Assembly (NCBI RefSeq): GCF_028994775.1 | Contig: NZ_JAJQMN010000014.1 | Location: forward strand, 29,551 to 93,550 | Origin: Promicromonospora iranensis | GTDB taxonomy: Bacteria > Actinomycetota > Actinomycetes > Actinomycetales > Cellulomonadaceae | DNA: 64,000 nucleotides | Direction of reading: 5' to 3' | In this document: piece after piece, positions 1 through 8,083 of the stretch | Layout of the letters: the number at the start of each line of letters is the position of its first letter | Position numbering within the stretch: the first letter of the stretch is position 1 | The notes under the pieces: generated by a model | Database searches by the model: none | What the model was told of the DNA's origin: nothing | What the model saw: the letters and a program-made list of their open reading frames with translations, nothing else | Program-made: the position numbers and the translations under genes

Positions 1-1
1 G

Positions 2-379
2 GATGCGGATGGCGGCGGCGCAGTCGTCGGCGGTCACGGCCCGGCTGGCGGCGACATGGACAGTGCCCGCTGGGGACCTTACGCACCGTGGGCCCTGCCA
101 CACCTGCTCCTGGCCCGTGGAGCCGGCGCCGATGCGGCAGCCGCCGTCCGCCGTATCCCTGACCCGCCGCCCGGCCTGCTCGCCGAGGTGCTCTGGATCC
201 TGGCGGGGCGCGCGGCCGTCGCGGTCGGCGACCACCGGATCGCCGAGCGCGCCCGGACGGCGCTCACCCCGGCAGCCGACGAGGCCTCGGCGGGCAGCGG
301 TGTCCTGACCGCGGGGCCCGTCGGGGGTCATCTGAAGGCTCTGGCGGAGTTCCTCGCGGCTGACCGCCTCGACCGCTAG
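2..379 (+). CDS. C-terminal fragment of a protein, possibly a SARP/BTAD-type regulator
   Basis: The reading frame is open from the window edge to a TAG at 377-379, so this is the 3' part of a gene that starts outside; an internal ATG at 56 is unlikely to be the true start. The visible 125 residues are alanine-rich and helical. The end contains LTAGPVGGHLKALAEFL, which recalls the helical-repeat tails of SARP/BTAD or LuxR-type actinobacterial regulators, where a GPV-x3-L motif is common. That family match is from memory and weak. The next gene is convergent, and a large hairpin lies just after the stop. Confidence 0.45.
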   Translation, partial: DADGGGAVVGGHGPAGGDMDSARWGPYAPWALPHLLLARGAGADAAAAVRRIPDPPPGLLAEVLWILAGRAAVAVGDHRIAERARTALTPAADEASAGSGVLTAGPVGGHLKALAEFLAADRLDR

Positions 380-394
380 CCGCTGCCACGGCGT

Positions 395-511
395 GCAACG
401 GACCGAACTCACTGGCTTCGGTCCGTTGCTCTGAGATCGGTCAATCAAACGACCGATCTCAGAGCAACGGACCGATCTCGATCAGCCGCCTGTGCAACCG
501 ACCGATCTCAC
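395..511. repeat. Cluster of GCAACGGACCGA repeats forming alternative hairpins
   Basis: The unit GCAACGGACCGAACTC at 395-410 recurs as GCAACGGACCGATCTC at 464-479 and GCAACCGACCGATCTC at about 494-509. An inverted copy spans about 417-433. The arm at 417-429 can pair with 395-407 (13 bp, 9-base loop) or with the downstream arm ending at 474, so the two hairpins exclude each other. The cluster follows the first gene and precedes the end of nhaA on the other strand. Confidence 0.6.
419..474. terminator. 24-bp perfect inverted repeat, probable bidirectional terminator
   Basis: Positions 419-442 and 451-474 are perfect reverse complements (24 bp) around an 8-base A-rich loop. It lies between convergent genes (first gene on +, nhaA on -). 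There is no T-tract, as is usual for actinobacterial terminators. The assignment rests on structure and position only. Confidence 0.6.
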
Positions 512-586
512 GGCGGACCGAACCCGGAACCGCCACAGCCGTCGGCGCTACGACGCGCGCCGCCGTCGTCGTCCGAACGCCGTCGT

Positions 587-628
587 CGCCACCCCGCCAT
601 CGCCACCCCGCCATCGCCACCCCGCCAT
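587..628. repeat. Three tandem copies of a 14-bp unit
   Basis: CGCCACCCCGCCAT occurs three times head to tail at 587-600, 601-614 and 615-628, followed by a degraded fourth unit. It is non-coding, just before the end of nhaA, and sits in a C-rich, strand-biased stretch. A slippage-prone minisatellite is the simplest reading. Confidence 0.75.
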
Positions 629-659
629 CGCCCCCCGCCACAACACCCCACCCCCACCG

Positions 660-2060
660 TCATGCCGGCGGGCGCCACGCCCCCTCGGGGAGCGGCGGCG
701 GACCCGAGGCCTCGTTGGGCGAGCACAGCGGCAGGCGGTCGCCGAAGTACCGGAGCACCAGCACCCCGATGACCCCGGACAGGATCGACCCGACGATGAT
801 GCCCACCTTGGCCTCGTTGATCAGGGCCTCGTCGTCGAAGGCGAGCTCGCTGACGAACAGCGCGATGGTGAACCCGATGCCGCACAGGAACGCGCCGCCG
901 GCGAGGTGGCCGTAGCGCACCTGGCCCGGGAGGCTGCCCAGCCCGGTCACGAGCGCGACCATCGCCCCGGCGAAGACGCCGATGCCCTTGCCCAGCACGA
1001 GGCCCGCCAGCACCCCGATCGTGACAGGGCTGGTCAGAGCGGCGCTGATCGACTCACCCGACAACGCGACGCCCGCGTTGGCCAGCCCGAACACCGGTAC
1101 GACGAAGTACGAGCTCACCGGGTGCAGCGCGTCGAGGATGCGGTCGCTCGTGGGGACCGCCGACCGCGCGGCGCTGACGGCGAGGCGCGAGCGGGCGGGG
1201 TCGAGATCCTCCATGAGGGCGCGCGCGTACCAGCCGAGATGCCAGCGGGCCTCGTCGTCCCGCCCGCGGCGAGTGGTCGGGACCGCGAGGCCCACGACGA
1301 CCCCGGCGAGCGTCGGGTGCAGCCCGGACTCGAGCACCGCCACCCACAGGATCAGGCCCACGAACAGGTACGGGGGGATCTGCCAGACGCCGATCCAGCG
1401 CATCGCGAACAGCACCACCGTGAGCAGGGCAGCGAGCGCCAGCGCACCGACGGAGAGCGCGTCGGAGTAGAAGATGCCGAGCAGGGCGATGGCTCCGATG
1501 TCGTCGAAGATCGCCAGCGTCAGCAGGAAGACGCGCAGCTGGTCCGGACACCGGGGGCCCGCCAGCGCGAGCACGCCGATGACGAACGCCGTGTCCGTGG
1601 ACATCGGCAGCCCCCAGCCGGAGGCGTCCGGCCCGGACGGGTTGATCAGCAGGTAGATGCCGATCGGGACGACCAGCCCGCCGATAGCCCCGAAGAGCGG
1701 CACGGACGCGGCACGGAAGGTGCGCAGCTCGCCGACGGTCAGCTCACGGTTGACCTCGACGCCGACCACGAAGAAGAACACCGCCATGAGGAAGTCGTTC
1801 ACCCAGTGGTGCAGCGAGAGGTGCAGCTCCCAGGTGCCAACCGTGAGGTTGACGGGCGTCTCCCACACGTCGTGGTAGGAGTGACCCCCTACGTTCGCCC
1901 AGACCAGGGCGATGGCGGACGCCGCCAGCAGGAGCGTCGCACCCCCACCCTCGGTCGCGAAGTAGCTGCGAAGGCCTGGGGACAAGCGGGGATACGGGAT
2001 GTCCACCCGAGGCCGGGGTCCCGGCTGGGTCGGGACTCCGGTGGGGATCCGGTCTGCCAC
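660..2060 (-). CDS. nhaA: Na+/H+ antiporter NhaA
   Basis: A cytoplasmic-membrane antiporter expected to exchange internal Na+ (or Li+) for external protons, for pH and salt homeostasis. The 466-residue chain has about 12 hydrophobic segments. It shows the NhaA hallmark TLAIFDDIGAI with the paired aspartates at 186-187, equivalent to D163/D164 of the E. coli protein, and the typical FFFVVGVEVNRE segment near 95-106. It is longer than E. coli NhaA because of extra N- and C-terminal cytoplasmic ends, as in other actinobacteria. The start is a GTG at 2060 without a strong ribosome site, so the exact N-terminus is uncertain. It appears monocistronic; the upstream regulator gene ends 28 bases away on the same strand. 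Confidence 0.95.
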   Translation of the reverse strand: MADRIPTGVPTQPGPRPRVDIPYPRLSPGLRSYFATEGGGATLLLAASAIALVWANVGGHSYHDVWETPVNLTVGTWELHLSLHHWVNDFLMAVFFFVVGVEVNRELTVGELRTFRAASVPLFGAIGGLVVPIGIYLLINPSGPDASGWGLPMSTDTAFVIGVLALAGPRCPDQLRVFLLTLAIFDDIGAIALLGIFYSDALSVGALALAALLTVVLFAMRWIGVWQIPPYLFVGLILWVAVLESGLHPTLAGVVVGLAVPTTRRGRDDEARWHLGWYARALMEDLDPARSRLAVSAARSAVPTSDRILDALHPVSSYFVVPVFGLANAGVALSGESISAALTSPVTIGVLAGLVLGKGIGVFAGAMVALVTGLGSLPGQVRYGHLAGGAFLCGIGFTIALFVSELAFDDEALINEAKVGIIVGSILSGVIGVLVLRYFGDRLPLCSPNEASGPPPLPEGAWRPPA

Positions 2061-2088
2061 GGGACAAGTTTGTCAGACGCCGACGGCG

Positions 2089-2916
2089 TCAGCCGACCGC
2101 TCGCGTCGCGACGATCGCGCCGAGCAGGGCCAGCGCCTCGGCGGCCGGCGAGCCCGGGGTGGCGTGGTAGACGACGAGCTCCTGCCCCGGCACGCCGCGG
2201 ACGTCGAACACGTGCACGCGCAGCTCCAGGTGGCCCACCTCGGGGTGCAGGAAGCGCTTGCTGGTCAGTCGTTTGCCGCGCGCGTCGTGCTGGTCCCACA
2301 TCCGCACGAAGTCCGGGCTCTTGACCCGTAGCTCGCGGACGATCTCGCGGATCCCAGGGTTTCCGGGCGTGAGCCCGTCGGCCAGGCGGAGCCCGGCCAC
2401 CGTGTTCTCGGCGACGGCGTGCCAGTCCGGGTAGAACGTGCGCGCGGCGGGGTCCAGGAACGTCGCGCGGGTCAGGTTCCGCGAGAACGGGAACCCGCCG
2501 AACAGCGCCTCGCCCAGCTGGTTGCTCGCCAGCACGTCGTAGGCCCGCCCGAGCACCAGCGCGGGGCTGTCCCGCCAGGAGAGCATGAGCTCCAGCAGCG
2601 AGCTGTCGACCTCCTCGACCACCGCGGGGGTCGCCGGCCGGGGGCTGAGACCGGCCAGGCGGTAAAGGTGCTGCCTGCCGTCGTCGTCCAGGCGCAGCAC
2701 CTCGCCGAGCGAGTCGAGGACCGGCGGTGACGGGTTCACCTCGCGGCCCTGTTCGAGCCGGACGTAGTAGTCCACGCTGACGCCGGTCAGCATGGCCACC
2801 TCCTCACGCCGCAGGCCGACGACGCGGCGCCGCCCGTACACGGGCAGGCCGAGCGCCTCCGGGGTCAGCTGCGCGCGCCTGCCGCGCAGGTAGTCGCCGA
2901 GCGGTGATGTGGTCAT
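2089..2916 (-). CDS. XRE-family regulator with MmyB-like ligand domain
   Basis: A 275-residue DNA-binding protein. An N-terminal HTH_31 helix-turn-helix (about 5-75, with GLRREEVAMLTGVSVDYYVRLEQG) is followed by an MmyB-like PAS-type domain thought to bind a small molecule. The ATG at 2916 was chosen because the HTH begins immediately after it; the frame continues further upstream without domain support. It diverges from the SDR gene at 3017 across 100 bases that hold a strong inverted repeat. The usual inference is that it represses itself and the SDR. It is one of four such regulators in the window. Confidence 0.9.
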   Translation of the reverse strand: MTTSPLGDYLRGRRAQLTPEALGLPVYGRRRVVGLRREEVAMLTGVSVDYYVRLEQGREVNPSPPVLDSLGEVLRLDDDGRQHLYRLAGLSPRPATPAVVEEVDSSLLELMLSWRDSPALVLGRAYDVLASNQLGEALFGGFPFSRNLTRATFLDPAARTFYPDWHAVAENTVAGLRLADGLTPGNPGIREIVRELRVKSPDFVRMWDQHDARGKRLTSKRFLHPEVGHLELRVHVFDVRGVPGQELVVYHATPGSPAAEALALLGAIVATRAVG

Positions 2917-2951
2917 GCCTTCGACCGTACTCGGCCGGCGCCGCGTAACCA

Positions 2952-3017
2952 GGGTGTGCTGCACCCAGGAGAACAGCGCCCTTCCTGGGTCCCGCCCGAC
3001 GACGCAGCCTGGGTGCA
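2952..3017. promoter_or_regulatory. Inverted-repeat operator between XRE gene and SDR
   Basis: TGCACCCAGG at 2960-2969 is repeated in perfect inversion as CCTGGGTGCA at 3008-3017, ending on the SDR start codon. A third half-site, TCCTGGG at 2983-2989, pairs with CCCAGGA at 2964-2970 around a 12-base spacer. GGGTG/CACCC at 2952-2966 adds an overlapping palindrome. The arrangement fits binding of a dimeric XRE regulator that controls both divergent genes. Confidence 0.6.
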
Positions 3018-3769
3018 TGAGCACCGACACGAACAGCCAGAACAGCACCGCCAAGGTCATCCTCGTCACCGGCGCGAGCAGCGGCATCGGCGAGGCCACC
3101 GCGCTCCGGCTCGCGACGGAGGGGCACCAGGTGGCCCTCGGCGCCCGGCGGACGGACCGCCTTGAGGCCCTCGCCGCCCGTATCCGGGCCGACGGCGGGC
3201 GGGCGAGCATCCACCGGCTCGACGTGACCGACGCCGACGGCGTGCGCGCCGTCGTGGACCGCGTCGCCGAGGAGCACGGGCGGATCGACGTCATCGTGAA
3301 CAACGCGGGCGTCATGCCCCTGTCCCGCCTGGACGCCCTGCTCGTGGACGAGTGGAACCAGATGATCGACGTCAACGTGCGTGGGCTGCTGCACGGCGTC
3401 GCCGCGGTGCTGCCCCACTTCACGCGACAGGGCGGCGGGCACGTCGTGACCGTCGCGTCGGTCGGGGCGCACGAGGTCGTCCCGACGTCGGCCGTCTACT
3501 CCGCCACGAAGTTCGCGGCCTGGGCGATCACCGAGGGCCTCCGGCTCGAGTCCGACCCGAGCATCCGGACCACGACGATCACCCCCGGCGTGGTCGAGAG
3601 CGAGCTCGCCGAGCACATCTCCGACCCCGGCGCGCAGGACGCCATGCGGGCCTACCGCCGCAACGCCATCCCGGCGGACGCGATAGCGCGGGCCATCTCG
3701 TTCGCCGTCGGCCAGCCGGCCGACGTCGACGTGAACGAGATCATCGTGCGCCCCGCGGCCCAGCGCTGA
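3017..3769 (+). CDS. SDR family oxidoreductase
   Basis: A classical short-chain dehydrogenase of 250 residues, the standard length. The cofactor motif TGASSGIG lies at 18-25, NNAG at 96-99, and the catalytic Ser149-Tyr162-x3-Lys166. The sequence resembles the YdfG/clavulanate-dehydrogenase-like NADP-dependent group; the substrate cannot be told. The ATG at 3017 fits the family N-terminus; an upstream GTG at 2909 in frame would overlap the divergent regulator. It stands opposite the XRE regulator and is probably its target. Confidence 0.9.
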   Translation: MSTDTNSQNSTAKVILVTGASSGIGEATALRLATEGHQVALGARRTDRLEALAARIRADGGRASIHRLDVTDADGVRAVVDRVAEEHGRIDVIVNNAGVMPLSRLDALLVDEWNQMIDVNVRGLLHGVAAVLPHFTRQGGGHVVTVASVGAHEVVPTSAVYSATKFAAWAITEGLRLESDPSIRTTTITPGVVESELAEHISDPGAQDAMRAYRRNAIPADAIARAISFAVGQPADVDVNEIIVRPAAQR

Positions 3770-3791
3770 ACGGCGCCGGACCGCGGGCGGG

Positions 3792-3851
3792 TCAGGCGAA
3801 GCCACCGTTGACGATCGCCAGCACTGCTACTCCCCCCGTCGACGCGATGTC
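3792..3851 (-). pseudogene. Possible remnant of an SDR C-terminus
   Basis: Read on the minus strand, the last codons before a stop at 3792-3794 give a short tail ending VLAIVNGGFA. This looks like the (V/D)GGF end of many SDR enzymes. No upstream SDR body is visible, because the TetR gene occupies the other strand. It could be chance; only about 20 residues support it. Confidence 0.2.
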
Positions 3852-3896
3852 GCTGGTTGGCAACTGTCGATATCGGGGTGGCGTTATCATCGATAC

Positions 3897-4655
3897 GTGA
3901 GCGAGCCCACCAGTACCCGACGACGGATCCTCGACGCCGCGGCGCGGCTGCTGGAGGAGCACGGACGTGAGGGCGTCACCACCCGCGCGGTGAGCCACGC
4001 CGCAGGGGTCCAGCCGCCGACCATCTACCGCCAGTTCACCGACATGAACGGCCTGCTCGAGGCGGTCGCGGCGCACGGCTTCGACACGTACCTCGCCCGG
4101 AAGCACGGCGCCGCCCTCAGCGACGACCCCGTGCAGGACCTGCGCAACGGCTGGGACATGCACATCGAGTTCGGCCTCACCCATCCGGCCCACTACCAGC
4201 TCATGTATGGCCGGCGGGTCCCGGGCGAGACGTCTCCGGCGGCCCAGCGTTCGGCCGACCGGCTCCACCTGCTCGTCGAGCGGATCGCCGCGGCGGGCCG
4301 GCTGACCGTCACCGTCGAGACCGCGGCGGCGATGATCCACTCGGCGGGCAGCGGTCTCACCCTGCATCTCATCGGCGTGCATCCCGACGAGCGCGACCCC
4401 GAGCTGCCCGGGCGCCTCCGCGAGGCCGTGCTGGGAGCGGTCACTGGTGAAGCGCCCCCGGCCGCTCCCGGGTACACCCAGCACGCGACGGCCCTCAAGG
4501 CCGCACTCGACCAGACCGACGACCTGCTCACCGCGGGCGAGCGGGCCCTCCTCGGCGAGCTGCTCGACCGGCTCGGCGGCTCCCGCGGCGGTCGCCGGCC
4601 GTCGTCAGCGGCACCCGCCGCTGACGACGGCGGAGCCGAGACGAACGCGTGCTGA
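3897..4655 (+). CDS. TetR/AcrR family transcriptional regulator
   Basis: A 252-residue repressor-type protein. The N-terminal HTH spans about 6-55, with TRAVSHAAGVQPPTIYRQF as the recognition region, followed by a helical ligand-binding domain. It starts at GTG 3897 only a few bases after a -10-like TATCAT (3885-3890), so the mRNA may be nearly leaderless. The last codons overlap the GTG start of the next gene by 7 bases, which suggests translational coupling. The inducer is unknown. Confidence 0.9.
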   Translation: MSEPTSTRRRILDAAARLLEEHGREGVTTRAVSHAAGVQPPTIYRQFTDMNGLLEAVAAHGFDTYLARKHGAALSDDPVQDLRNGWDMHIEFGLTHPAHYQLMYGRRVPGETSPAAQRSADRLHLLVERIAAAGRLTVTVETAAAMIHSAGSGLTLHLIGVHPDERDPELPGRLREAVLGAVTGEAPPAAPGYTQHATALKAALDQTDDLLTAGERALLGELLDRLGGSRGGRRPSSAAPAADDGGAETNAC

Positions 4656-5605
4656 GCGTCCGCGGCATCTCCTACCTGGTCGGCGGGTCGAGCATCGACG
4701 CCGTGCGCCGCGACCTCGAGACCATCGCGCGGGACCTGCACTGCAACACGGTCCAGGTGATCGGTGGTGAGGTGGAACCGCTGGTCGAGGCGGCTCGCAC
4801 TGCCCTCGACGTCGGCCTGGCCGTCTACCTCAGGCCGGATGTCACCGACCTTCCCCGGCACGAGCTGCTGGAGCGGCTGGACGCCGTGGCCGCGGCGGCG
4901 GAGACCCTGCGGCTCGAGCACCCGGACCGGGTGACGCTCCTGGTCGGCAGCGAGTTCTCCCATGTCGCGCCCGGTATCGTCCCCGGGCCCCGGTCCTTCC
5001 TGCGGCTGTGGCTCATCCTGCGGTTCCGCCGCCTGCTGCGGCGCCGGATCGACCGGCGCCTCCACGAGCTGCTCACCCGCGCGGTGGCCGTCGCGCGCCG
5101 CCGTTTCCAGGGTCCCCTGACGTATTCGGCGGCAGGCTGGGAGAACGTCGACTGGTCGCTGTTCGACCTGGTCGGCGTCAGCCTGTACCGGGGCGCGCGC
5201 AACCAGGCGACCTATACCGAGCGCCTGCGCGGCCTGGTCCGCGACCACGGCAAGCCGGTGGTCATCACCGAGTTCGGTTGCGGATCCTTCACGGGCGCCG
5301 ACCTGCGCGGTGCCGGCTCCTTCCAGATCGTCAGCTGGTTCGCCGAACCGCCGCGTATCCGGGGCGACCATCCGCGCGACGAGTCCGTCCAGGCGCGCTA
5401 CCTCGGCGAGCTCGTCGAGCTGTACGACGCCGAAGGCGTCCACGGCTGTTTCGTCTTCACCTTCGCCATGCCCGACTTCCCGCGCCGCGACGACCCGAGC
5501 CTCGACCTCGACAAGGCAGGCTTCGGGGTCATGGCGGTGACCGACGACGGCGTCTACCAGCGCAAGGAGGCATTCGGCGAGGTCGCACGGCGGTACGGCG
5601 GCTGA
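4649..5605 (+). CDS. TIM-barrel glycoside-hydrolase-like protein, often annotated as abortive infection protein
   Basis: A 318-residue protein with no signal peptide or membrane segment. The N-terminus (VRGISYLVGG) and the pattern of a beta-strand opening with GISY, DLHCNTVQVIGG in the middle and VVITEFGCGSFTG near 205-217 resemble a family of actinobacterial barrel proteins related to glycoside hydrolases. Some members carry the label abortive infection protein without experimental basis that I know of. The conserved TEFG is where a barrel glycosidase would place a catalytic acid, which is an inference. It is translationally coupled to the TetR gene. Confidence 0.6.
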   Translation: MLSVRGISYLVGGSSIDAVRRDLETIARDLHCNTVQVIGGEVEPLVEAARTALDVGLAVYLRPDVTDLPRHELLERLDAVAAAAETLRLEHPDRVTLLVGSEFSHVAPGIVPGPRSFLRLWLILRFRRLLRRRIDRRLHELLTRAVAVARRRFQGPLTYSAAGWENVDWSLFDLVGVSLYRGARNQATYTERLRGLVRDHGKPVVITEFGCGSFTGADLRGAGSFQIVSWFAEPPRIRGDHPRDESVQARYLGELVELYDAEGVHGCFVFTFAMPDFPRRDDPSLDLDKAGFGVMAVTDDGVYQRKEAFGEVARRYGG

Positions 5606-5614
5606 CCGTGGCGG

Positions 5615-6265
5615 TCAGGCGATGCGCGCCGCCGCGGTCCGGAGCGCCGCAATCTCGTCCGGGGACGACATCCGGGCCAGCGCCGCGATGTCGCAGATGT
5701 ACTCGCGCCGGTCAGCCGCGAAGGCCTCGGCGATCCTCGCCGGATCCTCGAGCAGCACCCGGTAGATCTCCAGGCCGGCGGCGTAGAAGAGGTCGACCAG
5801 CTTGAGCTCGCCGGAGGCGTTCCGCATCACGTTGCCCGGGTTGTGGTCGAGCCCGCCCCAGAACGGGACGGACCTGGCCGCCTCCGCATCGAGCTGTTCG
5901 GCCACCCGGCGGACCTCGCTGATCGGGTCGTCCGGCGAGGCGGCAGCCCAGCGCCCGACGACACCCTCCGCCTCGGTCGGATCGGCGGGCAGCAGAAACT
6001 CCATCACCGTGAGGCGGCCTCCGCCCGCCAAGGGGGCGTCGAAGTCGATCCGCGGCAGCAGCGGATGCCCGTCGAGGCGGTGGCACAGGTCCACGAAGAC
6101 CTCGTAGGCCGGCTCGAACGGGCTCACCCTGGCGACCAGCGTTCCCTCGGGCGAGCGCCAGACCGTCGCCCAGTCCCCGATGCCGCACACGTTCCAGCCG
6201 TCGGCGAGCAGGCGACCGGCCACGTCCCGGTGCGGCAGGTGGCGGAGGCCCTCGAACGACGTCAC
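5615..6265 (-). CDS. Protein-kinase/aminoglycoside-phosphotransferase-fold protein
   Basis: A 216-residue protein related to the kinase-like fold. LDHNPGNVMRNASGELKLVDLFY at about 138-160 has the layout of a catalytic loop (D-x4-N) followed by a metal-binding D. VARVSPFEPAYEVF near 44-57 may be the nucleotide-binding region, but it lacks a clear Lys. It is shorter than typical APH enzymes. The substrate is unknown, and resistance should not be assumed. It starts at GTG 6265 and converges with the barrel gene with a 9-base gap. Confidence 0.6.
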   Translation of the reverse strand: MTSFEGLRHLPHRDVAGRLLADGWNVCGIGDWATVWRSPEGTLVARVSPFEPAYEVFVDLCHRLDGHPLLPRIDFDAPLAGGGRLTVMEFLLPADPTEAEGVVGRWAAASPDDPISEVRRVAEQLDAEAARSVPFWGGLDHNPGNVMRNASGELKLVDLFYAAGLEIYRVLLEDPARIAEAFAADRREYICDIAALARMSSPDEIAALRTAAARIA

Positions 6266-6324
6266 GCCCGGGAGCCTAGGCCGCGGTCCCGGACCCGCGG
6301 AAGCGATTTAATCCGGCACGGACG

Positions 6325-6831
6325 TCAGCGACGCCGCGGCAGGGGCCTCGGCTCGTCCGGGTCCGCACCCGACCCCACGCCCGCGCCGACACCGGCCGGG
6401 GCCAGCGCCGCGGCGAGCTCGGCCTCGTCCGCCGTCGCCCGGCAGTAGACCCGCTTGCCGCTGCCCTTGCAGAGCTGGTTCAGCCCCGCCGCGAAGGCGT
6501 GCAGGTCCTCCGGGTCGGCACGGCGGAACCGGCGCGACAGCGACCAGTGCCTGACGACGTCGTCCAGCGTCGTCGGGCGCACCATCCCGAACAGCGACAC
6601 CAGGTGGTTGGACAGCCGGATCACCAGCCGGGCGCCGTCGGCACTCTCGGCCACCAGCTGGGCGCTGCGCAGGCCGTCGTCCCCGACCGGGCCACCGAGC
6701 AGCCGCTCCAGCTGCCCCAGCACCGATGCGGGGTCGACGACGTGGGATCCCACGCTGCCGTCGATCTCTCCGCCGTCGATGGTCTGGGCTGCTGTCTCGT
6801 CGTCCGCGACTGCGAAATACTCGAACCTCAT
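6325..6831 (-). CDS. Hypothetical protein
   Basis: A 168-residue soluble protein with no domain I recognise. It has an N-terminal MRFEYFAV, an acidic middle section, a Cys-containing segment (LCKGSGKRVYCRAT) at about 121-135 and a Gly/Pro-rich tail. The ATG at 6831 was chosen because GGAAAG lies eight bases upstream; another in-frame ATG at 6849 has no such site. The frame upstream continues into the oxidase gene and is not used. It may be co-transcribed with the oxidase gene 58 bases upstream. Confidence 0.6.
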   Translation of the reverse strand: MRFEYFAVADDETAAQTIDGGEIDGSVGSHVVDPASVLGQLERLLGGPVGDDGLRSAQLVAESADGARLVIRLSNHLVSLFGMVRPTTLDDVVRHWSLSRRFRRADPEDLHAFAAGLNQLCKGSGKRVYCRATADEAELAAALAPAGVGAGVGSGADPDEPRPLPRRR

Positions 6832-6889
6832 GCGCGCATCTTTCCGCATGTCAGGGGGTGCTCGGTGCCACTTTTCGCCGGATGCCGTC

Positions 6890-8059
6890 TCACCCCACGA
6901 AATCACGGGTGGCCTGGGCCGTGAACCGGGTCGGATCAAGGAAGCCGATGTCCCCGTAGGGCCGCTCCCCCACCGCGATCCGGGCCAGCAGCTCGCCCAC
7001 TCCCGCCGCGTGCTTGAACCCGTGCCCGCTGTCCCCGCCGGCCACGACGAGACGCGGATCACCTTCCGGTCGGCCCACGAGGAACTGCTCGTCGGGCGAG
7101 TTCGTGATCATGCACGGGATCGCCTTGACCGGAACCGGGTCCACCTGCGGGAACGCCGTCGCGACGGCGTCGGCCAGCCGTTCGACGTCGGTGCGCGGGT
7201 GGATGTAGCGGTCGAGCTCGTCGGGATCGGTGTCGTCGGTGCCGTGGTCGCCGAGCCCGATCTTGATGTGGAACCCGTCGTCGCTCCCGTGCCCCCACAC
7301 GCTCCGCCCGTCGGCGAGCTCGTAGATGAACGACGGGAACCGTGACAGGTCGAACGACGCCGTGGCGTCCGCCTTCGGCGCGAACCAGTACAGCGGGGTG
7401 CGCCGCGGGCGCAGCGGCAGGCCGGGCAGGAGCTTCCGGTTCCAGGCCCCGGCGGCGACCACCGCCTGCCCCGCCTCGAAGACGGCGGTCGGCGTCACGA
7501 CGCGCACACCGCCGTCCACCAGCTCCACCGAGGTCACACGCGTCCCGGGGTATACCTGCGCGCCGGCCTCGGCGGCCGCCCGCACCTGGGCGGTGACGTT
7601 GCGCTCGGGAAAGCACAGCCCGCCCTCGGGGTCGAGCACGCCGACCGTCTCGTCGTCGTGGCCCGCGTACTGCGGGTAGCGCTCGACCAGCTCGGCGTGC
7701 GTCAGGTGGGCCACCTCGATACCCGCCGCGGCGGCTGCCGCGATCGTGCCCCGGACCGGCCGCGAGTCGGGGCGCCCGACGCTGAGGCACCCGGTCTGCT
7801 CCACGTACGTCTCGCCGTACCGCTCGCCCAGCTCCGTCCACAGCTCCAGGGACGTGCGTGCGACGGCGGCGAGCCCCGGGTGCTCCATGCAGGCGACGCG
7901 GAACAGCCGCGTCACACCGTGCGAGGAACCCAGGTTGTGCCCGATGTCGAAACGGTCGATCCCGACGACGTCGACGCCACGCTCGGCCAGGCGCCAGAGT
8001 GCGGCGCTGCCGAACCCTCCGAGCCCGACGACGACGACGTCCGAGGTGATGGTCTGCAT
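6890..8059 (-). CDS. FAD-dependent N-methyl amino acid oxidase (sarcosine oxidase / SolA family)
   Basis: A 389-residue flavoprotein of the DAO family, the length of monomeric sarcosine oxidase. The Rossmann dinucleotide motif VVVGLGGFGSAALWRLAERG is at about 8-27. The RSRxFR-like segment (HGVTRLFRVA) follows, and the C-terminal GGDSGHGFKHAAGVGELLA matches the family's FAD-binding end. It should oxidise N-methylated amino acids or N-methyltryptophan to the amine and formaldehyde with H2O2; the exact substrate is inferred only to class. ATG 8059 is preferred; a GTG at 8068 is possible. It lies 24 bases after the FAH-family gene, so the two probably form an operon. Confidence 0.85.
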   Translation of the reverse strand: MQTITSDVVVVGLGGFGSAALWRLAERGVDVVGIDRFDIGHNLGSSHGVTRLFRVACMEHPGLAAVARTSLELWTELGERYGETYVEQTGCLSVGRPDSRPVRGTIAAAAAAGIEVAHLTHAELVERYPQYAGHDDETVGVLDPEGGLCFPERNVTAQVRAAAEAGAQVYPGTRVTSVELVDGGVRVVTPTAVFEAGQAVVAAGAWNRKLLPGLPLRPRRTPLYWFAPKADATASFDLSRFPSFIYELADGRSVWGHGSDDGFHIKIGLGDHGTDDTDPDELDRYIHPRTDVERLADAVATAFPQVDPVPVKAIPCMITNSPDEQFLVGRPEGDPRLVVAGGDSGHGFKHAAGVGELLARIAVGERPYGDIGFLDPTRFTAQATRDFVG

Positions 8060-8083
8060 GCCCCACACGCTAACGCGGCGTGC

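Noticed and set aside
492-2324. 610-residue plus-strand frame covering nhaA
   Set aside because: Its translation is Arg/Pro/Gly/Asp-rich low-complexity sequence typical of an antisense shadow; the minus strand encodes a complete NhaA.
4649-5605. Anti-phage abortive infection gene
   Set aside because: The label used for relatives is not supported by any toxin or nuclease motif here; the barrel-hydrolase-like sequence and TetR coupling suggest metabolism. No other defence gene is nearby.
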